Shown: positions 36,251 through 47,157 of the stretch, piece by piece
How the letters are laid out: each line of letters begins with the position of its first letter
Position numbering within the stretch: the first letter of the stretch is position 1
Source of the DNA: Tilletiaria anomala UBC 951
Taxonomy: Eukaryota > Basidiomycota > Exobasidiomycetes > Georgefischeriales > Tilletiariaceae
Assembly (NCBI RefSeq): GCF_000711695.1
Contig: NW_013547016.1
Location: 248,001 to 312,000, forward strand
Reading direction: 5' to 3'
Length of the DNA: 64,000 nucleotides
Program-made: the position numbers and the translations under genes
The notes under the pieces: model-generated
Told to the model about the DNA's origin: nothing
The model's database searches: none
The model's input: only the letters and a program-made list of their open reading frames with translations

Positions 36251-37456
36251 ATGGTGGCTAGGCATACGGAACCTAAGATTCTGGTCAAACTCCGTGACGA
36301 TTGGACACGTGTGAGGGATGCAAGGAGGAATAGCAGCAAGCGCAAAGGTGGTGATTGCAGCATGTCCCATCTTTTGTCTCGTCATGGGCACAACCGCACA
36401 AGGAAGTCGAGCTCTGAGCGACAGTTGCGCAAGAGGCCCCGGCAGCCCGCGTCGCCTTCTCCTTCGCGGGGCGCATCCCAGCCTAGCGATGAGCCTGGTC
36501 CTTCGAGCCGATCCAGACGTGCGCCGGTGCGAGACGCTGGCGATGAGGAATGGGGAACAAAGCTAGCCGACCTCGAAGCGGAGGATTTCTCGCATCTAGC
36601 CGATGGCTGGGAGCGCTTTCAGTCCTCATACGAGCAGGAGCTCGCATATGAAGAGGCGGGCATGCCATTCGAAGCGGGCTCGGCATCAAAAGCATCTCGC
36701 TACGCGGCGCTACATGGTGGTGCTTACGGGGCCTACGAAGACGCGGCCATGCCGAAAGTCGATATACCAAAGCGCTACATGGATAAATTAGGAAATACTG
36801 GTGCAGATTTTCTCAAGCGTGGCGGGATGGACATGGACGACGAGCAGTATGCTGAATATGTCCGCGAGGGCATGTGGCGCCGATCAAATGCGTCATATAT
36901 ACGCGATCAGGAGGAGCGCGCGCGACAGGAAACCAAGAGAAAGGCTGAGAAGGAAGAGAAAGCGCACCGGCGACGGGAAAGGGCAAAGCGACGAGAAAAG
37001 GAGGCGAAGAGGCAGCGGTTTGAGGAAGAGCAATTTGCGCTGCGAGAGGCTCGCAAGAAGTGGGAGGATAGATGGACGCAGTTGAGAGCTGCGAAGGCTG
37101 GCGAAACCACGGATCCGCTTTGGTTTAGCGACCTCCCGTGGCCGTGCCTGTCGATGTGGAATGGAGATCTCAATCCAGTGTTGACAAAGGAAGCCATTTC
37201 GCGGTTTCTCTTAGCGCCGGACGGCTTGGACGCCGACAAAGCAGCATCCGCGGCTTCAGCCCGGACGCGTCTTCGAACCGCACTACTGCGGTATCATCCC
37301 GATCGCTTCCTCTCAGCGCCATGGTACGCTCGTATTCCAGAAGCGAGCCATCTGCGCGAGAAGGTTCGAGAATGCGTGCTGCAAATTGCTAGAATCTTGA
37401 ACGAGCTACAGGCAGAGCAGCGCGAGAAAGAAGCCAGTAAAGGTCATGTGCCATAG
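36251..37456 (+). CDS. NFKBIL1-like protein with J-domain-like C-terminus
   Basis: A single-exon frame of 401 residues. The C-terminal third resembles NF-kappa-B inhibitor-like protein 1: a charged helix rich in Arg/Glu/Lys (about residues 215-275), then a tryptophan-rich segment (SDLPWPCLSMWNG, about residue 290) and a helix with HPDRF (ALLRYHPDRF, about residue 346), reminiscent of the HPD loop of J-domains. Human NFKBIL1 has the same order, with ankyrin repeats in front; no ankyrin repeats are seen here. The N-terminus is Ser/Arg/Pro-rich and disordered. A methionine at codon 38 (MSHLLSRHG) is an alternative start. Its biochemical role is unknown. The stop lies 68 bases from the convergent ABC transporter stop, so the 3' ends probably overlap. 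Confidence 0.7.
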   Translation: MVARHTEPKILVKLRDDWTRVRDARRNSSKRKGGDCSMSHLLSRHGHNRTRKSSSERQLRKRPRQPASPSPSRGASQPSDEPGPSSRSRRAPVRDAGDEEWGTKLADLEAEDFSHLADGWERFQSSYEQELAYEEAGMPFEAGSASKASRYAALHGGAYGAYEDAAMPKVDIPKRYMDKLGNTGADFLKRGGMDMDDEQYAEYVREGMWRRSNASYIRDQEERARQETKRKAEKEEKAHRRRERAKRREKEAKRQRFEEEQFALREARKKWEDRWTQLRAAKAGETTDPLWFSDLPWPCLSMWNGDLNPVLTKEAISRFLLAPDGLDADKAASAASARTRLRTALLRYHPDRFLSAPWYARIPEASHLREKVRECVLQIARILNELQAEQREKEASKGHVP

Positions 37457-37524
37457 AATGCACGGCGCTGGCACTTTATGAAGAACATGCATTGCAATTT
37501 AAGCATTTTCCCACGAAGGGTACA

Positions 37525-40500
37525 TTAAGCTGAAGACGCTGCAGCGTCTTGGGCATGCTTCCTTTCAGCCATGCCTACCAGGTGGTTGAATTCACCCGAG
37601 CGCTGCGCGAGGTCGTGGAAGGATGATTTTGTGTCCTTGAGTAGGTTGTAAGGCGAGTCATATTCATGTATGCGACCTTTGTCCAGCACAAGCACCAAGT
37701 CAAAGTCGCAGATTGTCCTCAGTCTATGTGCGACGGTCAAAATTGTGGCATTCGACATTTCGTTTCGAATCGTCTCTTGAATTTGCGCGTCGCTCGCTGC
37801 ATCTAGGCTCGCCGTACTCTCGTCCTATCAGTGCGATACGCGTCAGTGACTGTAGCGCATTCTTGTGCGTACACAGATGAGACTCACCAAAATAAGGATC
37901 CTCGAGTCCCTGAGCTTGAGGAGTCCACGGGCGAGCGCGAGCAGCTGCCGTTGACCCTGACTGAAGTTCTTGCCGCCCTGCTCAACACGCATGTCTAAGC
38001 TGGTAATGATGACGCGACCCTGCTGGCTACCGTCATCGTCATCCTCGTGCACCGAGCCTGGTCGGCTTGGCTGTCGACTGGGCCCGCGGCTCGCAGCGAT
38101 AACGTCAGCACGAGTGGCAAGCTTGCATCGCTCGAGCGCGTTCCAAAGGTCTGCATCTTCGTAGTAGCCGAACGGGTCCAAATTGGAACGCACTGTCCCA
38201 GAGAAAATGTCGGGGTGCTGCGGGATGACAGTCAAGCGACTGCGAAGAGTCTTGAGCGGCACGCGGGAGATATCAATGCCGTCGATGGTGATGCGCCCTG
38301 TCTCAGCTTCCAGAAAACGAAACAGAGCCAGCGTGAGGGTCCTGCCAGAGGAACGAGCACTTTAGCCTGGTTTCAAGAAAAAGCATGGTGGACCGAGAGA
38401 CTCACGACTTGCCAGAGCCAGTGCGACCGACAATGCCGACCTTACGGCCAGCTTTGATTTCGAGAGAGAGCGAGTCCAGCGCTCTTGGAAACTCCGCACT
38501 GTAACGCACCGAGAGGTTTTCAATGACGATGCTGCCCTTGTCGCTTGGCCAATAGGCAGGCGGCTCTTGGCCTGCGAATCGCTCTGGCTCTATGGAGAGG
38601 TATTCTTGCACTCTTTCCACCGAATTCATGTTGATCTCCACCATCGAATAGACTCGAACCACCCAGAGAACGCTGTCGACGAGCATGATAGAGTAGGACA
38701 ATGTGAAACCCGCCAAGCCTGCGTCGACGCCTGGGGTGAGAAGTAGGAAAAGGGCGACGACGAAGGAGATCAAAGCAGCAAAGGTGTCAACTCGGAGTGA
38801 CAGCCAGCGGTTGGCGCACCACAAAAAGTAGAACGGCCCGTTTGTCCTGTCTATCAATCGCAGGCAGTGTCGGGTGAAGCGGCCCGCATCACCGAATGCA
38901 CGAATGGCCACGGAGCCGCCGATGATCTCGCCGACAAGTGTAAAGATCGGACTGCGCTGTACCGACTCGATTCGCTTCAAGTCTCGCGAGCTCGTAATGT
39001 AGAGTGCACCGATCGCAAAGTAGACGCCCACGATGACGATTGACAAAGCGCCAAAGATAGGCAGGGCAAAGACGACAATGCCGATGATGGCGATGCTCTG
39101 TAGAAAGACGTCCAAGAAGAAGACGCAATCACCAGCGGCTTCTTGGTCGATCGCCTCCATATCCTTGGAGAGACGGTTCATGACGCGTCCGACCGGCGTC
39201 TTGTCGAAGAAGCCCGGCTTGGCGCTGAGGACAGCCGCCATGAGGCGCTTGAAGATGCGGCGCGAGGCGCTGACGGAGCCAGCAAGGACGAAGCTGTCCT
39301 TGAACACATCGATGGAGATGAAAAGAAGAGAAAGCGCCGCATAGATTTGAAGGTACGATCCTGTCGACTCTGTAATGGTGGCAGTGGGGACCTCTGCGCC
39401 GAAGAAAACGGTCTGATCTGAACTGGATGCGAAGACTGAGGGTGTAACGTTCTTCACAGTTTCGTACGCTGGCGTGATAAAGTAGCGCGGGATGAAGCTC
39501 CCGGCCTGGGTGACGGCAGACATCGGAGGCGTGAAGAACTGCCCGAGCGTCTGCGCGACACTGGGCGCTGGGGCAGAGTCGTATGAAGCCGCCCAACGTC
39601 GAAGCCAAGCAGTGCTCCAGATGTCCGCCCCCTTGGATGCTATAAAGAGGCCAGCGATGGAAACCCAGAAGAGAAAGAGAAGCACGTTGTTTGCAGCAAA
39701 GTTGGCAAAGTAGAGGAGGTAGGTGTTGAAGCTGACTGCGCCTTTGGCGTATGTCTCCTCTTCCGCATGTGCCGCCTTTTTGTCCATCTTCTTCTTCAAC
39801 ACGGCCGCCTCGGCTTCGAGCTGACCCTCGTCCAAGACCTCGATCGTCTGCTCTACTTGCTCCGCCTCCTTCTCGTGCTCGAGCTCGAGGTGCAGCGGCC
39901 CTTCGCCGTCAAAGATGCCCGCGGCGGAGACCTCGGCAGGCGTGCCCTGCGCGGCGACATTGCCCTCGTGCAACGCCACGACAAAGGCGGCACCAGACAT
40001 GCATAGGCTGACGGCATGCGTGACCATGATGACCGTCCTGTCTTTGACGAGCGGGCCTTTAAGGTAGTTGCGGTAGATGAATTCGGATGTCGTCGCGTCG
40101 AGGGCGGAGAGGGCATCGTCGATGAGCAGCACCCGCGCGCTGGAGTACAGAGCGCGCGCCAGGCTGACGCGTGCCTTTTGCCCGCCCGAGAGAGACGTGC
40201 CCTTTTCGCCGACCTCGGTCTCGTCGTTGTACTCCAGGATGTTGAGGTCTGGCTCAAGGGCGCAGGCCTTGATGACAGCGTGGTAGCGCTTCGGGTCGTA
40301 CGGGGATCCAAAGAGGATGTTTTCCTTGATCGACGTGCCGAGCAACCAGGGCGTCTGGCTACAGTACGCCACGGTATCCGACAGCCCGTCCTCATCAATG
40401 GGCACGAGTGCGCGCGCGATGGGGCACGGAAGGTACGTTCTCCCGTTCAGCCGGCGCGTCTCGCCAAGCAAGGAGAGGAGCAGCGTCGACTTGCCTGAGC

Positions 40501-43304
40501 CGACTGCGCCGGCGATGATGCTGAGCTGCCCTGGCGGGAAGACAATGTCCAGGCCGCGCAGGACAAACGCGGAGCCATCGGCGATCTTGTCGTCGTCTTC
40601 GACGTATGTAAACGAGGCACCGTCTGAGAAGCCAACGTAGGTGCGGCCATGCGCGTGTCGGGACGCGCCGAAGGAGTCATCCTCTCCGTCGCCGTTTGGA
40701 GCATCGTAGCACAGGAGCTGCTCGTACTTTGCGGTCTCCTCTTCGCGCAGGAACGTGTCGATACGGCGTAGGGAGACGAGGGAGCCGAAGATATTGGCCA
40801 TCATGCTGGGCAGCGTGTCGATCGAGGAGCGCAGCGCCGTGAAGAAGGCGAGCGACGAGAAGGCGACTTCGGCCGGCAGGGGTCGGTGGAAGACGGCGGT
40901 GTGAACGCTGAACGTCAGGACGATGATGGCGACGGGCAAGCCGCGGAAGCAGAAAATCTGCAGGACGGTCGCAACGAAGCGTTTTTGCAGAACCCAGAGC
41001 TCGTTGTCGCGGATCTTTTCGATGCGCGACTGAAACGAACTTTCCCACGCAAAAACTGCCGGTCGGCCAGAGGGGGAAGCCGAATGAGAACGGAGAGGCA
41101 TGAGCTGCTACTCGACCCAGCGCGCGCTCAACCTGCCAACAACGGTACCGAGGACTCACACTTAACTGTCTTGATGCAATTGAGCACCTCAGTGGTGAGG
41201 TCGAGCCGCGCATCAGAGACACCAAGCAGCTCCTTCTGCAACGCGATATAGAACGTCGACACCCACGTCTGGAACGGGATCGACGCGAGCAGCGCGCCGA
41301 ACCCGATCACGGCGGACCAGCCGAGCAAGCGCGTCAGAAAGTACAGCGAGAGTGCGACCTGCACCGGCGCCATGGGGATCACAAAGTGCAGGTACGCGCA
41401 GACCTCGGAGACTGCGCGCGGCCGGGTGAAGAGCGCAATCGGAGATCAGCACTGCCCCGCTGAGTGCGAACGAAAGACTAGGCTGTAGAGTGGAATGGAG
41501 AAGATAACGCACCTTTGAACACGTCGACCGAGATGAGGTTGACGATCTGGCCGTCGGTTGCGGTGCTGTCGGTGTCGGTTCCTTTGGCGTCCTGTGCATC
41601 CGCCTCGTCCGCACCGCCGCTGCCGCTGTTTTTCGCGCTGCCGTTGCGGCGGCGGAGCGCCTTGGTAACGATCTCGGTGATGAGAATGGCGCGCAGGTTG
41701 ATGCAGATTTTGCGGCCCGTCATGAGCGCCTGGCTCGCGAGGATAGCAAAGAGAACCTGGCCTGCAAACATGAGCGACGCGTACAGCACCGCCATGTGCA
41801 GCGGAGGCTGCTGCTGCTGCTGCGGCTCATGCGCACTGCCAGCGGCGGCGGCGGCGCGGGAGCGCTGCGCGATAAATGCGAGGATGTACTGCAGGCCGAT
41901 GGGCGACGAGAGGCTGAGGATGGCCTGCGCGAATGAGGTGACGAATTGATACGTCAGCTGCGGCCAGAAGTGGCGAAAGAGGCTCAGTGTGAGCTTGCGC
42001 CCGGAGCTGCTGCCACTGTCACTGCCGCGACCGCCGCTGCTCCCGCTACGCGCACGGAAGGCGCTGACAACAGCGGCGGCCTTGTCATCTGGCAGGAGGT
42101 CCGGGACCTGCTCGGGCCGGTACTGCTCGCGGAAGTGCCTAACGAGCTCAGGTGTGACAAAGCCGAAGAAGCAGCGCGAGTATAGCGATGCGTACAGCTC
42201 TGGGCTCGGCGGCGGCGGGGCTGCCGTGCTAGAGGAGGCTCCAGTTCCGGCCAAAAGCGCCAGACGCGCTTGCTCCACGAGGTCGTTTGCGGCGCCATCT
42301 TCGTCGCTCGCATCCAACATGTGCTCCTCGTCCTCCGTCGCCAGCACGCCGGCGCGCCGGCGGGGCGTGGGGAGGGCGGTGCGCATGGTGGCAAGGCGCG
42401 CCTCTGTGCGCATGGTGCGGTGGATGGCTTGCAGGCTGTGTGGGGTGCGGCGCTTGAGTGGGAAGAAAAGCGTCGGCGCGGCGACGAGCAGCGCGAGCGC
42501 CAGCTGCAGCGCCGCAAGCGGCACCGCGGCGTTCGCGTGCACGTAACCCCCGTCGCCGCTGCTTCCAGGCTGCTGCAAGACGGCAGAGCGCAGGTTGGAT
42601 GCAGTGACAAGCACGTAGGCGCCAACGAGGAGGGCCTTGTGCGCATACAGGCTGCGTGTCATCGTCATGGTCCAGCCGCTGAGCAAGGCAAAGTACAGCC
42701 ATAGTGCGGGCCAGGCGAGTGCCGCTGCCGCCGTTGCTGCTAGTGGAAGCGCGCTGTGGTCCCCTTGGCCGCGTGCAATGGCCCACGCCGCGGCGTGCGA
42801 CGCGATGAGGCCGCCAGCGCCGAGCACCTCGATGCCGCGCTTGAGCGCCTCGAGACGCCGGTAGCGCGCCGCATCTGCCGTGGAGACCTGGACGAGGGGC
42901 GTGCTGTGCACCTCGTTGAGGATGACGGAATTTTCTGTGCGAAAGACCTGGAGCGCCGCCGGTGTTGCTGACGAAGAAGAAGACGCTGGGGGCGGTGCGG
43001 AGCCGCGTCCAGCAGGGGTTCGGGCAGGGAGGTAGATGCTGCTGGCGGCAGGGTCGAGCTTGGCGACCTGTACCTCGGATGTGCGCTTGCGGGTGTTGCT
43101 GCGGAGGGAGTGCGTGAGCAACGCCAGGACGGAGAGGGCGAGTGCGAGGGTGGGAAAGAACGTGTTGAGCACGCGTGCGCGGAAGCAGGCGTCCCAGTCC
43201 AGCTGCAGCGTGTCCCACACGGCGTGGCAGCCGAGCGCCAGGACGAGCTGCGGCTGGCTGTCTCCGCCGCCGTCGGCGTTGTGTGGTACAGCCGATGCGG
43301 ACAT
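37525..43304 (-). CDS. ABC transporter, ABCC/MRP family
   Basis: A full MRP-type exporter, expected at the vacuolar or plasma membrane, carrying conjugated organic anions, metals or drugs. Minus-strand exons are 43304-41513, 41411-41160, 41055-38406, 38341-37888 and 37824-37525; phases agree and give 1815 residues. A long N-terminal region contains the extra helices of the TMD0 (for example RVLNTFFPTLALALSVLAL), a disordered Ser/Pro linker and the first transmembrane domain. NBD1 has Walker A GAVGSGKST (864-872), LSGGQ (970-974) and LLIDD (991-995), with Asp at the catalytic position as in MRP1. NBD2 has GRTGSGKST at the exon 3-4 join, a signature written FSQGQ and a normal ILDEST. A charged linker with many Glu/Lys joins the halves. 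Substrate cannot be told from sequence. Confidence 0.95.
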
Positions 43305-44397
43305 ATTTTTTTCGGGAAGGACCCTGTTTGGCCCTGCTTGCTGGCCCAGGATGGGCTTTATGTGTATGGGAGACTGGGGATGAAGATGTGCCAGCACAGA
43401 GGCGCGTGAGCGAGCGTAGCAGAATGCGCAACCACTTCCGTTGGCTGTTAGCTATATGATAGATACGCTGATACGCGACGGGAGCGCACGGCTGGGTGGG
43501 GTGGAGCAAAGCAAAGCAAAGCAAAAAAAGAAAATAGCAAGAAAACAGCAAGAGAGCCTGGAGAAAATGACCAAAAAGAGCGGAAAATAAGGGTTCTCAT
43601 CTCTTCCAATCCACATGGGCTTCTTTCAAACGCGGCAAAAGCGCCGCCCGTCCGCGTGGGTTCACTTTCCCAATGTGTGTTGTGCTGGCTGGCACTCGAC
43701 TGCCGCCATCGTGACTGGACCCGGGCAGGATAGACTCTGTCGGCGTTCTTCGGCCTTTCGTAACGCGTCGATCTGGTTCGGTGCAACAGGGGCAGCGATG
43801 CGGGCGGTGATCATCGATCATCGTGCAATGGGACAGCCGGTGAGCGATGGTAACCCTAACTCGATCTCGTTGCATTGCCAACTCATTCTCGATCCTCGAT
43901 GGGCTGGCGTCCCTGCCGTCCTCATAACACCGCACGCAGCTTGTTCTCCTCGCTTAACACTCCACCTCACTCACTGCAGACGCCATCAACCCGCAGGTAA
44001 GCTGTATCTACAACAACCAACGCCGCGACCATGTGGTATATACATATACACGACGGTCCAGAGCAGAAAATAAAAAAAAAGAATTTTGTTAAAGGTCTTT
44101 CATCAAATGTGATGGGGCCAATGCCGCTGCGGTTGACCGTGGGCGGTGCCATAAATCTGCGACCAGGTCGCATGAGAAACTCCCTTACCTCTCATCTCGC
44201 TGTCGCCTGGCACATCCTTCTGATGCACTACAAGGTACCGCGTTTTGCCAGGAACGGCCATCTGGATGCACCGCCAGCGCATCCGGAAACATATGCCCCT
44301 TGCACACTGCACCATCCCATGCGGCCCGATCGCCTGTATCATGTTACAACCTGGGTGGGGGGTTACACGCCATGCAAGGTACTGCCCACAGCCGAAT
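43305..44397. other. Intergenic: promoter side of the ABC transporter
   Basis: 1.1 kb between the ABC transporter start and the PLC stop (both minus strand). It has a short AGCAA/AAGCA repeat at about 43505-43528 that runs into an A-rich stretch, and a poly-A/AAAAAAAAG tract near 44070-44080. A J-domain- or enzyme-like gene is not seen; the short frames overlap on both strands. Confidence 0.45.
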
Positions 44398-46567
44398 TCA
44401 TGCATCTTCCAGCGTGAACTTGACCAGTAGTGTCGACTTGGTCTCCCTCCCTGCGAGACTCAGCAGGCGAAGAAACGTGTAGCCTGTACGACGACGTGCA
44501 AAGCGCATCAGCATCCAGCCGCACAGCCCGCTAGTCCGCCAACGAGGGCCAACTCGCTCACTCGCTGCGCAGACTCACCAGTCGGCGCGTACGCGAGGCG
44601 CATGCTCGCGACCGCAAACACAGGGTTCTTCCTGAGTCGGTCGTCGCTCTTGACGAGCAAACGCACGAACGCGAGCTCGCTCTTGCCAAACGGCGCCCAT
44701 GTCAGCTTCTGCTTCCACACTGCGTGCACAGGCGGCGGTTGCTCCCCGCGGTGGAGAATGTGCAGCTTGTGCTGCCGGTAGTGTTCCGTCTTTTGCTTGA
44801 TCCGCTTGCCGTCTCCGTTCCCGCCGCCGTCGCCCTCTGTGGGATGGTACAACGAGACGGTCACGTACGGCTTGATGTCCTCCGCGTTGTGTCCCGCGGG
44901 GATCGGCAGGTCGGTCGCGCCGACGACCTCGAGCGAGAGGCGTGTGCGCCCCGCCTCGGGCGGTGCTAGCTGGCGGCGCAGCTGCGGCGGCTTGAGCACC
45001 CATCCGCTTGTCCCCGCGAACAGGGCATCGTTGAGCTGCATTGACGCGTCAAACTGTCCGCACACGAGCGCGTGTCAGCGGCCGCGCACCCGCGCTCAGG
45101 AACGAGAATTCCGCTTTCCCTGCCTCACTGTCTGCCAGTTCAGCGCGCATACCTGCGCTCCAGCGTTCCAGAACGGCACGGGGTACAGGTTGCGCGAGGT
45201 GATGCGCGTGCCCTTTGGGTACACGCGGATCAGGTGTTTCGCATCTGCATGTGCAGTAGAGGAAAATGTCGTTGATCAGTGCAGTAGCAACGCCACCTCA
45301 AACCTGCAAGCGTTGATGTCGCTCACTGTGCGAAACCATCTCCGAGCGCTGATCCTTGATAATCTTACCCGCAGCGCTCTCGGACAGGTTGATCAAGTGG
45401 TTCTTCGGCTCGTTCATCGTGCCGCGCAGCCAGGCGTCGCTGCTCGGCTTGACACTGTTGGCATAGCAGCCGAGTGCCGCAAGCTCGGGGATAATCTTCT
45501 CCTTCTTGGCGGCTGCCTTTGCCTTCTTGGCGGCGATCGTCTCCTCGTCGTCCGAAGAGGAGATATCGAGCTCCTCCGCAGCGGTTGCCTCGCGCTCATC
45601 GGGGTACCACTCGACCATGACGATAATCTTGCCGCTCAGCTGATCCAGCTTTACGTCGTCCACCTTGCCGCCAGCGCCGTCTATGAGCATGTCCGAGACG
45701 AGGCGGTCGCCCCACTCCTCGTGCATGATCTCAACAAGCCGCTTCTGCCCCGCGCTCGAGCAGTGATTTTCCAGCGAGAGCATGACTGGCGCGGGAGGCG
45801 GTAGCGCGCCGTTCGACAACTGCGACTCGGCCAGCTCGCGGTCGACGCACTCGCGCATTACCTTAACGACTGCGCGCTGCGCAAGATCAAGTGGCGTGGC
45901 GCGTGGTATGCCTAGTCAGGCTGCTGTCCAAGAACCAATCAACTAGGAACTCACAAATGGAATGCGCGAAACGAGCGTCATCCCGTGCGTGACTTTGGGC
46001 TCGCTTGGATCCTTTTCATTATCCCAGGCGTCGATTTCGACGCAGCGTGCGCCTGAGAGCAGCGTGTGTGTGTATCCGGTCGAGGAAGACTTGCCGACAA
46101 GCTGGTCGGCGGTGAGGTAAGTGTTATGCTGCACAGAAGATTCCACACCGTGCCTCGTTAAGACTTATCCAAACCAAAGAAGAGAAATGACATGATCGGC
46201 TACTATGACGACTCACGCTGGAGGAGACAAAGTATTCGCTCAGTGAATGGCTTCGATCATTGACGTACGCGGGCACTTGCACCGCTGGCCTATCCAGCAC
46301 GGCCTGCACTGCGGGGCTGAGCGGCGCATCGTCCGCCTTGTCGCCCACATCTCCCTCTTCAATCTCACGAGCATCGGCGAGGAAGGAGCGCAGCGCATGG
46401 CTGACGTGCAGCCCTTTTCTGTCCTCGGCGCGCCGCCCGCCGCCAGCGATGGACGCCTCGGTGACGACATGCCCCAGCTCCTCGCCACCCTCATCGAGCG
46501 CGGAACGGAAAGGGTTGAGATGTGCGAGCTCGTGCGTCAATTGCACGGGGACAATTTCGTACGGCAT
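44398..46567 (-). CDS. PLC1: Phosphoinositide-specific phospholipase C
   Basis: PLC hydrolyses PIP2 to diacylglycerol and inositol phosphates at membranes in response to calcium. Minus-strand exons are 46567-46217, 46128-45955, 45876-45327, 45244-45153, 45053-44579 and 44483-44398; all joins keep frame, giving 575 residues. The X box has catalytic His118 (SSSHNTYLT) and His165 (THGMTL), with calcium-ligand type residues in CVEIDAWD and LSLENHC. The Y box has NHLINLSES, the restored [16 protein letters not shown] and [10 protein letters not shown]. The C2 domain starts near [12 protein letters not shown] and ends in [11 protein letters not shown]. Intron 2 has two acceptors; only the later one gives IPFRAVVKVM as in relatives. 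The N-terminus is only 117 residues, so no PH domain or EF-hand pair is visible, unlike yeast Plc1. Further 5' exons cannot be excluded. Confidence 0.93.
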
Positions 46568-47157
46568 GGCTTATCTCCAGGGGTCAAATTGGAGGTTCTT
46601 TGCGGGGCTCGCGTGACCTTGCAGGGGTATGACAGTTCCAGCGTCAAGCGTTGTTGTCGCCGAGAATTCTGCACTTTCTTCGGTGCTAATTTTCGAGGGC
46701 TGTGTAACACCGAGTACGCAGCAGCCGAGGTGATGACCGAGGCTTCTGTGTACACTCTTGCTATTGAGTGCGGGGATGCCTTCCCAACCACCATCAGCTA
46801 CCCCGCCCGCCCAACGAACGATGATCACAAGACAAGTCACAGCAAGGATCAGGATGTACTGGCGGGCACGGACTCACTATTACACCGATGAGCCAGTTGC
46901 GTCAGAAGTGGCTCGTGCGCAGCTCATCCATTTTCCACCATCTCGGCTCGTACAATCTAAACTCACACTCCATTCGGTGGGATTGGCACTTCCTTCGGGC
47001 AGATGGGAGCAAGAGGGTACTACAGCAAAGCATTTGCATTGTGTACGCACTTGGCAGGGGCACTCCTATGTACAAGGGGAGGAAAGCAAGGATGTAGGAA
47101 ATGTTCAATCGTATGCACGGGCGCAAAGGGCGTTCGCACTCTTGCCTTTTCCATCCA
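46568..47157. other. Intergenic between PLC start and VPS18 stop
   Basis: 590 bases between two tandem minus-strand genes. Frames seen here run off the flanking genes in other frames or lack protein character. It should hold the PLC promoter and the VPS18 3' end. An additional 5' exon of PLC could hide here, but none was recognised. Confidence 0.45.

Noticed and set aside
43505-43530. AAGCA repeat upstream of the ABC transporter as a telomere-like or regulatory array
   Set aside because: Only about four units followed by an A-run; a simple low-complexity tract.
42229-43551. 440-codon minus-strand frame over the ABC transporter N-terminus
   Set aside because: Same strand but another frame of the transporter's first exon; the true frame carries the conserved helices and splice phases.
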